Source of the DNA: Bacillus thuringiensis
GTDB lineage: Bacteria; Bacillota; Bacilli; Bacillales; Bacillaceae_G
Length of the DNA stretch: 64,000 nt
Assembly (NCBI RefSeq): GCF_014932895.1
Contig: NZ_JACYOF010000001.1
Span: forward strand, 496,001-560,000
Reading direction: 5' to 3'
Position numbers and translations under genes: made by a program. Every line of letters starts with the position of its first letter. Position 1 is the stretch's first letter. The notes below the pieces were generated by a model that saw only the letters and a program-made list of their open reading frames with translations, did no database searches and was not told the origin of the DNA. Below, piece by piece: positions 1 to 8,607 of this stretch.

Positions 1-349
1 GGTAAGTCATGATTGCTACTTCCATGTTTTCTTTTAGGAATTTAAGCTCGCGTTCGATTTGGTTTTCACCAAGTTCGATTTGCTCATAAGTTCCGTTATC
101 CATAAATACGTGAGCCTCACCGCTTGCATATAAATATTGCATACGACGGTTTTCGATGTGTGCTTTTTCTACTTTCTCACCTGCACGGAATGTTTTCTCT
201 TGAACAGAACCTGTGCGAAGGTTACGTAATTTAGAACGAACGAATGCAGCACCTTTACCTGGCTTTACATGTTGGAAATCAAGTACTTGCCAAAGGCCAT
301 TATCCACTGCAATTGTTAAACCTGTACGAAAATCGTTTACTGAAATCAT
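1..349 (-). CDS. efp: Elongation factor P (3' end cut by window)
   Basis: Translation factor that enters the ribosomal E site and relieves stalling at polyproline stretches. The visible 116 residues are the N-terminal KOW-like domain and the start of the OB domain; family members are about 185 residues, so the C-terminal third lies outside the window. The tip motif HVKPGKG puts a lysine at residue 32, the position that carries 5-aminopentanol in B. subtilis EF-P (family knowledge). The ATG at 347-349 follows an AGGAGG-type site at about 358-364. It lies just downstream of the yqhT peptidase gene on the same strand, as in B. subtilis. Confidence 0.95.
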   Translation of the reverse strand, partial: MISVNDFRTGLTIAVDNGLWQVLDFQHVKPGKGAAFVRSKLRNLRTGSVQEKTFRAGEKVEKAHIENRRMQYLYASGEAHVFMDNGTYEQIELGENQIERELKFLKENMEVAIMTY

Positions 350-370
350 GTAAAAAAATCCTCCTGTGTA

Positions 371-1432
371 TTACAAAATAATAAGTTCTTTTGGTGACTT
401 CGTAATTACTTCATTACCTTCACTTGTTACAATGATATCATCTTCAATACGTACGCCGCCAATACCTGGAATATAAATACCTGGTTCTACTGTTACAGCC
501 ATACCTGGTTCAAGTACTGTATCAGAACGGAACGCTAAACCTGGTGCTTCATGGATTTCAAGACCGATTCCATGACCAGTAGAGTGACCAAAGTATTCAC
601 CATATCCTTTTTCCGTTATGTAATCACGCGTTAACGCATCCGCTTCACGGCCTGTTAAACCAGCTTTAATACCGTTTACACCACGTAATTGTGCTTCTAA
701 AACGATATTATAAATTTCTTTTAATTTATCAGATGGTTCACCGACTGCAATCGTACGAGTAATATCAGAGCAATATCCTTTGTAATAAGCGCCGAAGTCT
801 AATGTAACGAAATCTCCTTTTTCTATCACTTTTTCAGATGCCACGCCGTGCGGTAATGCCGAACGAAGACCTGAAGCAACGATAATATCAAACGAAGAAG
901 ATGTTGCTCCTTGTTTTCTCATGAAAAATTCAAGTTCATTTGACACTTCAATTTCAGATACTCCCGGGCGAATGAATGATAGAATATGTTCAAAGGCAGC
1001 ATCTGCAATCTGTGCAGCTTCCTTTAATATCTTAATCTCTGAATCAGTCTTTATCAAGCGTAACTTTTCTACAAGTCCAGAAGTTGGGATAAATTCAGCA
1101 TCGATCGCTTCTTTATGTGCTGAATAAGAACTATATGTAAGAGTATCTTGCTCAAAACCAAGCTTTTGAATTCCAAGGTCTTTCACTTGCTTTGCAACTT
1201 CATCAATGATTAATCCTGCGTGCTGTACAATTTCATATCCAACAGCTTGTTTATTAGCCTGCTCTACGTAACGGAAATCTGTAATAAATTGAGCACGCTC
1301 TTTTGAAATAAGTACAACACCAGCTGTTCCCGTGAAGTTAGCCATATATCTACGACTATATTCATTTGTTAACAAAATACCGTCAATACCAGCCTCATCA
1401 AATGCACTTCTTAATCCTTCGATTTTCTCCAT
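371..1432 (-). CDS. yqhT: M24-family Xaa-Pro dipeptidase/aminopeptidase (YqhT)
   Basis: Cytosolic metallopeptidase of 353 residues that removes residues next to proline. The N-terminal creatinase-like domain covers about residues 1-125 and the pita-bread catalytic domain about 130-353. Metal ligands are visible as the two Asp of DFGAYYKGYCSDITRT, the His of GHSTGHGIGLEIHE and the Glu of VEPG (about 316) and RIED (about 330). It starts 4 nt after the aroQ stop and efp starts 21 nt after its own stop, so the three genes look like one transcript. The position before efp is as in B. subtilis yqhT-efp. Substrate within the M24 family is inferred. Confidence 0.93.
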   Translation of the reverse strand: MEKIEGLRSAFDEAGIDGILLTNEYSRRYMANFTGTAGVVLISKERAQFITDFRYVEQANKQAVGYEIVQHAGLIIDEVAKQVKDLGIQKLGFEQDTLTYSSYSAHKEAIDAEFIPTSGLVEKLRLIKTDSEIKILKEAAQIADAAFEHILSFIRPGVSEIEVSNELEFFMRKQGATSSSFDIIVASGLRSALPHGVASEKVIEKGDFVTLDFGAYYKGYCSDITRTIAVGEPSDKLKEIYNIVLEAQLRGVNGIKAGLTGREADALTRDYITEKGYGEYFGHSTGHGIGLEIHEAPGLAFRSDTVLEPGMAVTVEPGIYIPGIGGVRIEDDIIVTSEGNEVITKSPKELIIL

Positions 1433-1436
1433 TACT

Positions 1437-1877
1437 TTATGCCTCCCTCAATTTCTCCATTAATGCAAATAGCGCTAACTTATAGCCATAAAAACCAAAT
1501 CCAACAATTTGTCCCGCACAAACAGCAGCCGTCACAGATTCGTGGCGGAACGATTCACGCTGATGAATGTTAGAAATATGTACTTCAATAACAGGAATCG
1601 AAATGCTTGCAATTGCATCTCGAATCGCATAACTATAATGCGTAAATGCTCCAGGATTTAAAATGATCCCTTCATATATATCTTCAGCCTCATGAATGAT
1701 GTCGATAATAGCACCTTCATGATTCGATTGGAAACATTCTAACTCCACTCCCATGTTTTCTGCTTCTTGCTTCATATCTGCTTCAAGTGTCGCTAGCGTA
1801 CCCTTCCCATATACATTTACCTCACGAACACCGAGGCGATTTAGGTTAGGACCGTTTACGAGGAGTAACTTTTTCAT
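1437..1877 (-). CDS. aroQ: 3-dehydroquinate dehydratase, type II
   Basis: Third step of the shikimate pathway: 3-dehydroquinate to 3-dehydroshikimate. The 146-residue length is normal for the dodecameric type II enzyme. Family signatures are visible: NGPNLNRLG at 8-16, catalytic Tyr23 in REVNVYG, the FQSNHEG motif, and HISNIHQRESFRH carrying the catalytic His near residue 101. A longer reading frame exists upstream, but the ATG at 1875-1877 has AAGGAG nine nt before it and begins with the family-typical MKKLLLVNGPN. Together with aroK at 27489 this is one of two shikimate genes in the window. Confidence 0.96.
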   Translation of the reverse strand: MKKLLLVNGPNLNRLGVREVNVYGKGTLATLEADMKQEAENMGVELECFQSNHEGAIIDIIHEAEDIYEGIILNPGAFTHYSYAIRDAIASISIPVIEVHISNIHQRESFRHESVTAAVCAGQIVGFGFYGYKLALFALMEKLREA

Positions 1878-1929
1878 ATTCTTAAAACTCCTTAATATTA
1901 AATATCTATACAATATTTTAACATAGGAG

Positions 1930-2418
1930 TTACTTATTTGAATAGTTTGTCTTCTCCCCCCCTTCTTGCTCGGCTTTATTGCTATTTACTGCGTAGGAAA
2001 CGGAGTATGCAATAAACACACCGTACAATATAAAAATACATATTGTCGTCACAATCGTCTCTTTTGGCAAATGGAACGCACTTTTAATAACAGGTGCCAT
2101 TAAACCCATTCCGAAAAACAGTAACGCCCACCAAAATAGCCCATAAATAATACCTGGAACGATTCCCTCAAATTTCGCCAAAAACGCTTTATATAAAAAG
2201 ACAATTAAAATTGAAAGAAGTCCCATACAAACAATTCCTAACACATTGCCCCATACCCCTTCTTTCCAACTCCCAAACGCAAATGGTAAAAGCAAATAAT
2301 TGGGTCCCGCTTCCGTGAATGAAAAAATATGAAGGAAATACCATATCCCTCCCCAAAAGATTCCACCAAATAAACCGATCTGCACAAAATTCCTTGTTCC
2401 TAATTGTTCTTGATTCAC
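1930..2418 (-). CDS. yqhR: Conserved membrane protein YqhR
   Basis: A 162-residue integral membrane protein with four hydrophobic segments (about residues 12-30, 52-76, 84-104 and 115-140) and a short charged C-terminus. I recognise it by sequence character and place: B. subtilis yqhR sits between aroQ and yqhQ. I start it at the GTG at 2416-2418, since GGAGG lies seven nt upstream; a TTG six codons earlier would place the start before that ribosome site. Function unknown. It is divergent from yqhQ. Confidence 0.8.
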   Translation of the reverse strand: MNQEQLGTRNFVQIGLFGGIFWGGIWYFLHIFSFTEAGPNYLLLPFAFGSWKEGVWGNVLGIVCMGLLSILIVFLYKAFLAKFEGIVPGIIYGLFWWALLFFGMGLMAPVIKSAFHLPKETIVTTICIFILYGVFIAYSVSYAVNSNKAEQEGGEKTNYSNK

Positions 2419-2662
2419 ATCGACACCTCCGCTCAATAGTATGCCCGAAACTATTTTGAAGCATGTTTAAATACTGCGAAATTTGTCTATAAAAAGAATA
2501 AGAAATGTCCGACTCTCGTAACTTTTTTCCTTGTCATATACTTGTATTTGTCGATAAAATAAAGGAAACTCGGTGATTGTCTTATTTCAAAACGACAGAA
2601 CCCAGTATGACAATTGCCTCTTTTTCTACATAAGAGAGAAACAAATACAGGTTGGTGTTAAC

Positions 2663-3583
2663 ATGGCAGAAGAGTCAAAACAAATATATGGCGGGCAAGC
2701 AGTCATAGAAGGAGTTATGTTTGGCGGTAGAGAATATACTGTTACAGCGGTTCGTCGTAAAGATAAATCGATTGAATTTTATCGATTACCACGCGTTCGT
2801 AATAAAGCATTATCTATCCTAAAAAAAATTCCATTTTTACGAGGTATTGCCGCTATTGTGGATGCAAGTGCGAATGGAGCAAAGCATTTAAACTTCGCTT
2901 CAGAACGATTTGATGTCCACCCAGAAGATGATGAACAAATTGCAAATAAAAAAGAAGAACAATCAAAATTAACGATGGTATTAGGAGTTGCAGCAGTTGG
3001 CGTTTTATCTTTCATATTCGGTAAAGTCATTTTCACAGCAGTTCCTGCACTATTAGCTGAATTAACGAGACCGATTTTCCCATCTCATACAGGGCAAATT
3101 ATTGTCGAAAGTGTCATTAAGCTCATGCTACTATTGAGCTATATATACTTTATTTCTTTAACCCCACTGATTAAACGGGTGTTTCAGTATCACGGTGCGG
3201 AGCATAAAGTAATCAATGCTTATGAGAATAATCTTCCTATGACTGTAGAAAACGTTCAAAAGCAAACCCGCCTCCATTATAGATGTGGTAGTAGCTTTAT
3301 TATATTTACTGTCATTATTGGAATGTTTGTTTATTTCCTCGTTCCTACAGATCCACTTTGGGCACGAATTATAAACCGAATTTTATTAATTCCAGTAGTT
3401 CTCGGCATTTCGTTTGAAGTGTTACAATTCACGAATCGATTGCGAGATATTCCTGTATTACGCGTACTTGGATATCCCGGATTATGGCTGCAACTATTAA
3501 CAACGAAAGAACCAACAGATGATCAAGTAGAAGTAGCTATCGCATCGTTTGAAGAATTATTACGTTTAGAAAATAAACAATAA
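2663..3583 (+). CDS. yqhQ: DUF1385 membrane protein YqhQ
   Basis: A 306-residue membrane protein of the DUF1385 family, function unknown. The N-terminus has the family motif YGGQAVIEGVMFGG at about residues 9-22, then hydrophobic segments near residues 100-120, 140-160, 210-230 and 240-255, and the conserved YHGAEHKVINAYE and LHYRCGSSF motifs in the second half. The frame stays open 30 codons upstream, but MAEESKQ at 2663 fits the family start. Its ribosome site (GGTTGGTG) is weak, so the start is less certain than the identity. It is divergent from yqhR. Confidence 0.87.
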   Translation: MAEESKQIYGGQAVIEGVMFGGREYTVTAVRRKDKSIEFYRLPRVRNKALSILKKIPFLRGIAAIVDASANGAKHLNFASERFDVHPEDDEQIANKKEEQSKLTMVLGVAAVGVLSFIFGKVIFTAVPALLAELTRPIFPSHTGQIIVESVIKLMLLLSYIYFISLTPLIKRVFQYHGAEHKVINAYENNLPMTVENVQKQTRLHYRCGSSFIIFTVIIGMFVYFLVPTDPLWARIINRILLIPVVLGISFEVLQFTNRLRDIPVLRVLGYPGLWLQLLTTKEPTDDQVEVAIASFEELLRLENKQ

Positions 3584-3662
3584 TTATTTAAAAATGGTGT
3601 TCAACTCCTCTCCTCATCGTTAATATACTAATTCTAATATATGTTTTTAGGAGGTGTTCCTT

Positions 3663-4064
3663 ATGAACGGTCGTTCGTTTACTTTCGCTATATTTGTGCT
3701 TATTATCGGATTAGCAATATTCGGCCTTGTTTCATCTGTAATTACAAATCCAATGGGTGTATTAAGAAATATCGGGTACATGTTACTTGTTGTCGGTATC
3801 TTTTACTTGCTATACAAGATGTTTACAAATTCCAGTGGTTCTGCAAATTCGCAAAGCTCATATAAGCGCGCTGCAAAACAATCGAACCGCAAACATGGGA
3901 AACAAAATGTAGCACCCCTAAGCAATTCTTTCTTTAAATCAAACGCTTCTAATGATAAGAGTAAAAAAGGGAATTCTTCTACTTTGAAGCGAAAAAGAAA
4001 ACAATCTCATTTAACTGTCATTGAAGGTAAAAAAAACAAAAAGAAAGACCGTGCTTCCTTTTAG
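3663..4064 (+). CDS. yqhP: Small membrane protein YqhP (SA1362-like)
   Basis: A 133-residue protein with two hydrophobic segments (about 8-28 and 35-57) and then a long, very basic, Lys/Ser/Asn-rich cytoplasmic tail that looks disordered. Function unknown; B. subtilis yqhP follows yqhQ in the same way. The ATG at 3663 has GGAGGTG nine nt upstream; an in-frame GTG at 3654 is part of that ribosome site. The last codons overlap the stop of the convergent HAD hydrolase gene by four nt, and the shared terminator stem lies inside both coding ends. Confidence 0.8.
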   Translation: MNGRSFTFAIFVLIIGLAIFGLVSSVITNPMGVLRNIGYMLLVVGIFYLLYKMFTNSSGSANSQSSYKRAAKQSNRKHGKQNVAPLSNSFFKSNASNDKSKKGNSSTLKRKRKQSHLTVIEGKKNKKKDRASF

Positions 4065-4081
4065 GAAATACGGTCTTTTTT
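4045..4081. terminator. Bidirectional terminator in overlapping 3' ends
   Basis: The stem AAAGACCGT pairs with ACGGTCTTT around the overlapping stops of yqhP and the HAD gene, with A-rich sequence on the left and a T run on the right. It can therefore act on both strands, and its arms are partly coding. Confidence 0.75.
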
Positions 4082-4723
4082 TATACTTTGAAGCACTTCT
4101 TTCAAACTTTTATCTCTCATACTTTCAATTCGAAGATGATGATTTTCAAATGGTAAATTTCTTGTCACATCATTAGGCACAACGACGCAGTTTAATCCTG
4201 CTGCAATCGCTGCTTTCAATCCATTTAATGAATCTTCAAATACAACAGCTTCAGACGGTTCAATTCCTAATTCCTTTATCGCAACTTGGTAAAGTGCTGG
4301 ATCTGGTTTTACCTTCTCAACATCTTCTCTCGTTTTAATTACTTCAAAATAATCTCGAATCTGTAGTTCTTCTAAAAAACGAATAACCCATTCTCGAGAT
4401 GAACTAGAAGCTAATGCAACTTTCAATCCCATTCCTTTCGCTTCTTCTAAATATTCTTTTACCCCGTCACGCGCTTTTGGCATTTTCATTTTCTCTTTAT
4501 GTAAAGTCGTCACCTTTTCTTTTAGTGCACGCTCGTTAAACTTCTCTTTTAATTGCTCATTTAAATATGCATAAAGCACATCATCTGTCGTTCCAATACA
4601 TTTCGCAAATTCCTCTAAAGGTAACTCTACGCCGTCTTCAAGAACAGCATCTCTGAAAGAGTGAAACCATATTGTTTCTGTATCCACAATTAATCCATCA
4701 AAATCAAAAATAACTGCTTTCAT
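4061..4723 (-). CDS. HAD-superfamily hydrolase, beta-phosphoglucomutase-like
   Basis: A 220-residue Mg-dependent HAD phosphatase or mutase. Motif I is DFDGLIVDTE with the nucleophile Asp7 and acid/base Asp9; motif II is the Ser in ALASSSS; the motif III lysine is in EKVKPDP; motif IV is VFEDSLNG. The alpha-helical cap after motif I puts it in subfamily I, like B. subtilis YhcW and PgmB. The substrate cannot be told. It follows mntR on the same strand by 53 nt and may be read through from it. Confidence 0.87.
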   Translation of the reverse strand: MKAVIFDFDGLIVDTETIWFHSFRDAVLEDGVELPLEEFAKCIGTTDDVLYAYLNEQLKEKFNERALKEKVTTLHKEKMKMPKARDGVKEYLEEAKGMGLKVALASSSSREWVIRFLEELQIRDYFEVIKTREDVEKVKPDPALYQVAIKELGIEPSEAVVFEDSLNGLKAAIAAGLNCVVVPNDVTRNLPFENHHLRIESMRDKSLKEVLQSIKKDRIS

Positions 4724-4776
4724 GATTCTCCCGCCCTTTTCAATTGAAATAAAAAAGGAAACGCCATACGTTCCCC

Positions 4777-5301
<525 letters not shown>

Positions 5302-5323
5302 CTAAATATATAAAACAAAAAAA

Positions 5324-5347
5324 GAATCTGTATCCGCATACAGACTC
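5324..5347 (-). terminator. splB terminator
   Basis: The arms GAATCTGTAT and ATACAGACTC form a ten-pair stem with one mismatch and a four-nt loop. On the minus strand it is followed by a long T run, just after the splB stop. Confidence 0.75.
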
Positions 5348-5350
5348 CCC

Positions 5351-6376
5351 TTAAGTAAAATATTGAATTTCTGCATCAGGAAAATACCCATGTATATAAC
5401 CTTTTATTGTTTCTTCCAATACTTCTGCATCATCTTTTTGATATACATATTTCCCAATTCCGTATCGACCCCATTTATATTTTCTCTTCTCTTCATCCAT
5501 TTCAAGTTTGGTATTCGGATAACGCTCTTGAATAACCTTTTTTGCTGGTTTTGTAAAACGATGTTGAATTAATTCAAACGTTAAATTTGGTATCGTCATA
5601 TCTTCCAACGTATTGTACAGCCGCTCAAATAATTCACGGTAGCCTTCTTCCCAGCCTTCATGCATATAAATTGGTGCAACTATAAAACCAAGTGGGTAAT
5701 TAGCCCCTGCCACTTTACGTGCCGCTTCAATTCGCTCTTCAAACGGCGCTGTCCCAGGTTCAAAATTTTTAATCACATAACGTGAATTAATACTAAATCG
5801 AAAACGCGTTTTCCCATTATGCTTCGCATCTAATAAATGATCGACGTGCGAATATTTCGTAACGAAACGTAATTGGCCATATTCACTTTCCCCAATGAAT
5901 TCAATCGTCTTTTTTAACGCGTGTGTTAAATGATCAATCCCAACGATGTCTGATGTACACGCCGCTTCAAACCTTGTTATTTCAGGTGCCCTTTCATCCA
6001 TATATTGCTTTGCCTTCTCAAATATTTCATCTAGATTCACATACACACGAACGTAAGGTTTACTCCCAAGCGTCGTTTGTAAATAACAATAATGGCAATG
6101 TCCCATACACCCTGTTGCGAGCGGGATTGCATATTCAGCTGACGGTTTTGATGTATCGAACTTTAACGTCTTCCTCACCCCAACGACAAGTGTCGCCTTT
6201 GCATTACGATACTTTTGCAAATCATTTTCGCCTGGCAAATTTCTAATTTGATTATGTGATGTCGTTTCCCGAATTTCTAATCCCATCTTCGTAAACTTCT
6301 CATAAAGCTCTTTTCCAAGTGGATATTCGAGCGCCTTCGGTTCAAAGTAAACGAGTTTTGGCATAAATGGTTTCAT
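5351..6376 (-). CDS. splB: Spore photoproduct lyase
   Basis: Radical SAM enzyme that splits the spore photoproduct (5-thyminyl-5,6-dihydrothymine) during germination, in a direct reversal of UV damage. The protein has 341 residues, the usual length. The cluster motif is CxxxCxxC at Cys90, Cys94 and Cys97, and the H-atom donor cysteine is at 140 in FEAACTSD. The ATG has AGGAGGG seven nt before it. In B. subtilis splB follows splA in one operon; here no splA-like frame is seen and a PadR regulator is divergent instead. Expression in the forespore is expected from the family; a CATACTA hexamer upstream resembles a sigma-G -10 but leaves little room for a leader. Confidence 0.95.
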   Translation of the reverse strand: MKPFMPKLVYFEPKALEYPLGKELYEKFTKMGLEIRETTSHNQIRNLPGENDLQKYRNAKATLVVGVRKTLKFDTSKPSAEYAIPLATGCMGHCHYCYLQTTLGSKPYVRVYVNLDEIFEKAKQYMDERAPEITRFEAACTSDIVGIDHLTHALKKTIEFIGESEYGQLRFVTKYSHVDHLLDAKHNGKTRFRFSINSRYVIKNFEPGTAPFEERIEAARKVAGANYPLGFIVAPIYMHEGWEEGYRELFERLYNTLEDMTIPNLTFELIQHRFTKPAKKVIQERYPNTKLEMDEEKRKYKWGRYGIGKYVYQKDDAEVLEETIKGYIHGYFPDAEIQYFT

Positions 6377-6441
6377 ATGCTTCCCTCCTTCTCGTTAGTA
6401 TGGGAAACGCTGAAGAATTAACACTCATTAAAGTTTTCCAC

Positions 6442-6470
6442 TTCAGTAACTTGCGTTGCAAGTTACTGAA
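6442..6470. promoter_or_regulatory. Perfect palindrome, likely PadR operator
   Basis: The 13-nt arm TTCAGTAACTTGC is repeated exactly as its reverse complement GCAAGTTACTGAA after a 3-nt centre. It covers the likely -35 of the padR promoter (TTGCGT at 6451-6456, TATAAT at 6474-6479, 17-nt spacing) and lies between splB and padR. Confidence 0.75.
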
Positions 6471-6479
6471 TGTTATAAT
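6451..6479 (+). promoter_or_regulatory. Putative sigma-A promoter of padR-HAAS operon
   Basis: TTGCGT and TATAAT are separated by 17 nt. The -35 sits inside the 13-nt-arm palindrome, which suggests autorepression. Confidence 0.55.
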
Positions 6480-6489
6480 TTGGATAACA

Positions 6490-6512
6490 GCTACCTTGCA
6501 AGGCAAGTTACC
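6490..6512. promoter_or_regulatory. Second, imperfect PadR half-palindrome
   Basis: CTACCTTGC, a 3-nt centre and GCAAGTTACC repeat the core of the upstream operator (GTAACTTGC / GCAAGTTAC) with two mismatches. It is about 45 nt further downstream, just past the expected start of transcription. Confidence 0.55.
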
Positions 6513-6533
6513 TGAATAAAAGGTGGTGAAATC

Positions 6534-6878
6534 ATGCACAGTCAAATGTTAAAAGGTGTTCTCGAAGGCTGCATTTTATATATCATTTCTCAAGAGGAAG
6601 TGTACGGATATGAACTGAGCACGAAATTAAATAAACACGGCTTTACATTCGTAAGCGAAGGAAGCATATATCCTTTATTGTTACGCATGCAAAAAGAAAA
6701 ATTGATTGAAGGAACATTAAAAGCTTCTTCGCTCGGTCCAAAACGGAAATATTACCACGTAACTGATAAAGGATTAGAACAACTAGAAGAATTTAAAAAA
6801 AGCTGGGGAATGGTTTCAACAACGGTAAATAACTTATTACAAGGGAGTGATAGGGATGAAGGCGAAAGATATGGTTGA
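6534..6878 (+). CDS. PadR-family transcriptional regulator
   Basis: A 114-residue PadR winged-HTH protein. The N-terminus SQMLKGVLEGCILYIIS and the wing region KRKYYHVTDKGLEQL are family-typical; the last 25 residues form the short dimerisation helix. The ATG at 6534 is preceded by GGTGGTGA. The next gene encodes a HAAS-type membrane protein and overlaps it by 23 nt, a common PadR partner. The large palindromes upstream are its probable binding sites, so I expect autoregulation and perhaps an effect on splB. The inducing signal is unknown. Confidence 0.9.
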   Translation: MHSQMLKGVLEGCILYIISQEEVYGYELSTKLNKHGFTFVSEGSIYPLLLRMQKEKLIEGTLKASSLGPKRKYYHVTDKGLEQLEEFKKSWGMVSTTVNNLLQGSDRDEGERYG

Positions 6879-7527
6879 ATTGAATAATAAAAAACGTGAG
6901 CTTCTAACTTCGGAAAACGAAGCTGCTTATGGCGATATGTTAGTATATCTTCGAATATCAAACGTACCCGAACAACAAATGGAGGAACTGTTACTAGAAA
7001 TATTAGATCACCTCATCGAAGCACAGGCAGAAAATAAAAGCGCTTATGACATTTTCGGTAGTGATTTACAATCTTATTGCGATGAACTTATATCAGCTTT
7101 ACCAACCCAAACAAAGTTAGAAAAAACCTCTTTAATTGGATTTTCTATTAGCTTACTTCTTGCTATACAGTTTGGAATCGATGCAATTGTTTCGTTTTTT
7201 ATTTTAACCTTTGGAAATAATGCGGAACCATTCACCCCAGTTTTTAGTATCCCTGGAACTACTTTGTCTGTTTCACTAATTATTCTAGGAATACTGCTTA
7301 TTTTATATTTATTAAAGCGTTACTCCTTTGATCAAAAAATAAATTGGAAAAGAAGAATTCTATTTGGATTTGCGTTCGCTACCCCATTTTGCGCATCTAT
7401 ATTTTTACATGTTTATTTTAAAAAACAACCTTATCTCATTTATCATCTAACCTTTTGGCAAAATGCTTTAATCGCTATCCTATTTTACGTTGTATATAAA
7501 TTACTATATAAAAAATCAAATTTTTAA
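6856..7527 (+). CDS. HAAS-type membrane protein, PadR partner
   Basis: A 223-residue protein. Residues 1-80 are a soluble helical HAAS-like signalling domain (EELLLEILDHLIEAQ and the DIFG motif), followed by four hydrophobic segments (about 95-120, 130-152, 168-187 and 197-217). Such proteins usually stand next to a PadR regulator and are thought to pass a membrane signal. The ATG at 6856 lies nine nt after GGGAG; a GTG at 6847 overlaps that ribosome site. It is co-transcribed with padR. Confidence 0.8.
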   Translation: MKAKDMVELNNKKRELLTSENEAAYGDMLVYLRISNVPEQQMEELLLEILDHLIEAQAENKSAYDIFGSDLQSYCDELISALPTQTKLEKTSLIGFSISLLLAIQFGIDAIVSFFILTFGNNAEPFTPVFSIPGTTLSVSLIILGILLILYLLKRYSFDQKINWKRRILFGFAFATPFCASIFLHVYFKKQPYLIYHLTFWQNALIAILFYVVYKLLYKKSNF

Positions 7528-7547
7528 CAGCCCTTCAAAAGGCTGTT
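7526..7547 (+). terminator. Terminator of padR-HAAS operon
   Basis: AACAGCC pairs with GGCTGTT around an 8-nt loop and is followed by a T run, directly at the stop codon. Confidence 0.8.
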
Positions 7548-7624
7548 TTTCTCCTGTCTAATTTTACAAATTGAAAAATTTCATAAAGAAAAAAAGAAAA
7601 ATGCAAAATAATTAAAGTTAATTG

Positions 7625-7654
7625 TTGACGTGATGCTTTTATTATCGGTATCAT
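7625..7654 (+). promoter_or_regulatory. Putative sigma-A promoter
   Basis: TTGACG and TATCAT with 18-nt spacing, 73 nt before the start of the proline-rich protein gene. Confidence 0.5.
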
Positions 7655-7727
7655 AAATCTTCGTGAGCAATTATTTTTCGTTATACGATTTTTTTATTAT
7701 TACTGAATTTTTGAGAGGAGAAGTTTA

Positions 7728-8570
7728 ATGTCAGTTAAGAAGAAAACGCAAGTACGCACCGGCAAAATGGTACGTGAACTAATGTTAGCAGACGAAGATG
7801 TAAATGCTTCGCTGATTATGGTATATAGTGAAAACGGTGTAAACGCAGAAATTAAAATCGAGGGCTTAACGCCGAAATGTAACGAAGAATTATTTTTGAG
7901 CGGAAACGTGGATTGGAACAAGAGTGTTATTTATAAAATTGTTGATTTCACTGGAAACGCTGAAGTTGGTAAAGTTACATTAACAGCGATGAACAAAAAC
8001 AATGTTTCTCTAGAAATTGAACGCGTTATGTGGAGTAAAGAAAATAAAGAAGCAGCCGAGCAAGAAGAGACACCTGTAGAAGTAGCACCAAAAAAAGAAG
8101 TAGTTGTAGAAGTTCCAAAAGCAGTTACACCTGCTCCTAAGCCTGTTACGCGTTTAGAAACACCTGCTGTAGCACCTAAGCCTACTCCGGTACCAACACC
8201 GAAACCAGTAAGTGTAGAAGCGGCTGTAGAACTATCTACTCCAACACCTGTGAAAAAAGAAGTACCTACTCCAGTTACAAAGCAAGAGACCGCGCCGGTT
8301 TCTCCTGTAAAACCGAAACAGCCTGCTTTGACTGAAACAAACTCAAAACTGCAAGAAAATTATGTTAAACTCGTGAAAAAAACAATTGAAGTTTGTCAGG
8401 ATTACGAGCTTGGCATCGACATAGATGATTCTATCGAAAGCTTAAAAGAAGAACTACAAAGCCAAGGTATTAGCGTTACATTCGACAAAGAAATTATGGA
8501 CGTTGTAAATCGTCTTCGTTCTTTACAAGATAAGGGAATCAAAGTAGAAAAAGTACTTAATTTACTATAA
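7728..8570 (+). CDS. Unknown two-domain protein with Pro/Val/Lys-rich linker
   Basis: A 280-residue protein I do not recognise. Residues 1-105 look like a compact beta-rich domain (alternating hydrophobics, one Cys); residues about 106-205 are a low-complexity linker of repeated PTPKPV, PAPKPV and VAPKP units with many Glu and Lys; residues about 206-280 are a charged helical domain ending KVEKVLNLL. There is no signal peptide or membrane segment, so it is probably cytosolic. The ATG has AGAGGAG eight nt upstream and a single-gene promoter and terminator. The layout suggests a tethering or scaffold protein, which is only inference. Confidence 0.75.
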   Translation: MSVKKKTQVRTGKMVRELMLADEDVNASLIMVYSENGVNAEIKIEGLTPKCNEELFLSGNVDWNKSVIYKIVDFTGNAEVGKVTLTAMNKNNVSLEIERVMWSKENKEAAEQEETPVEVAPKKEVVVEVPKAVTPAPKPVTRLETPAVAPKPTPVPTPKPVSVEAAVELSTPTPVKKEVPTPVTKQETAPVSPVKPKQPALTETNSKLQENYVKLVKKTIEVCQDYELGIDIDDSIESLKEELQSQGISVTFDKEIMDVVNRLRSLQDKGIKVEKVLNLL

Positions 8571-8607
8571 AAAAATAAGAGGTGGCAATCGCCATCTCTT
8601 ATTTTTT
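8571..8607. terminator. Bidirectional terminator
   Basis: AAAAAATAAGAGGTGGC pairs with GCCATCTCTTATTTTTT with one G-T wobble and a four-nt loop. It serves the unknown gene on the plus strand and lipM on the minus strand; the lipM stop at 8599 lies in the stem. Confidence 0.85.

Noticed and set aside
6380-6440. Sigma-G promoter for splB
   Set aside because: CATACTA fits a -10, but its -35 is poor and it lies almost on the ribosome site; kept as a remark only.
8041-8330. Tandem DNA repeat in the unknown protein gene
   Set aside because: The repetition is at protein level (Pro/Val/Lys units) with variable codons, not a true DNA tandem repeat.
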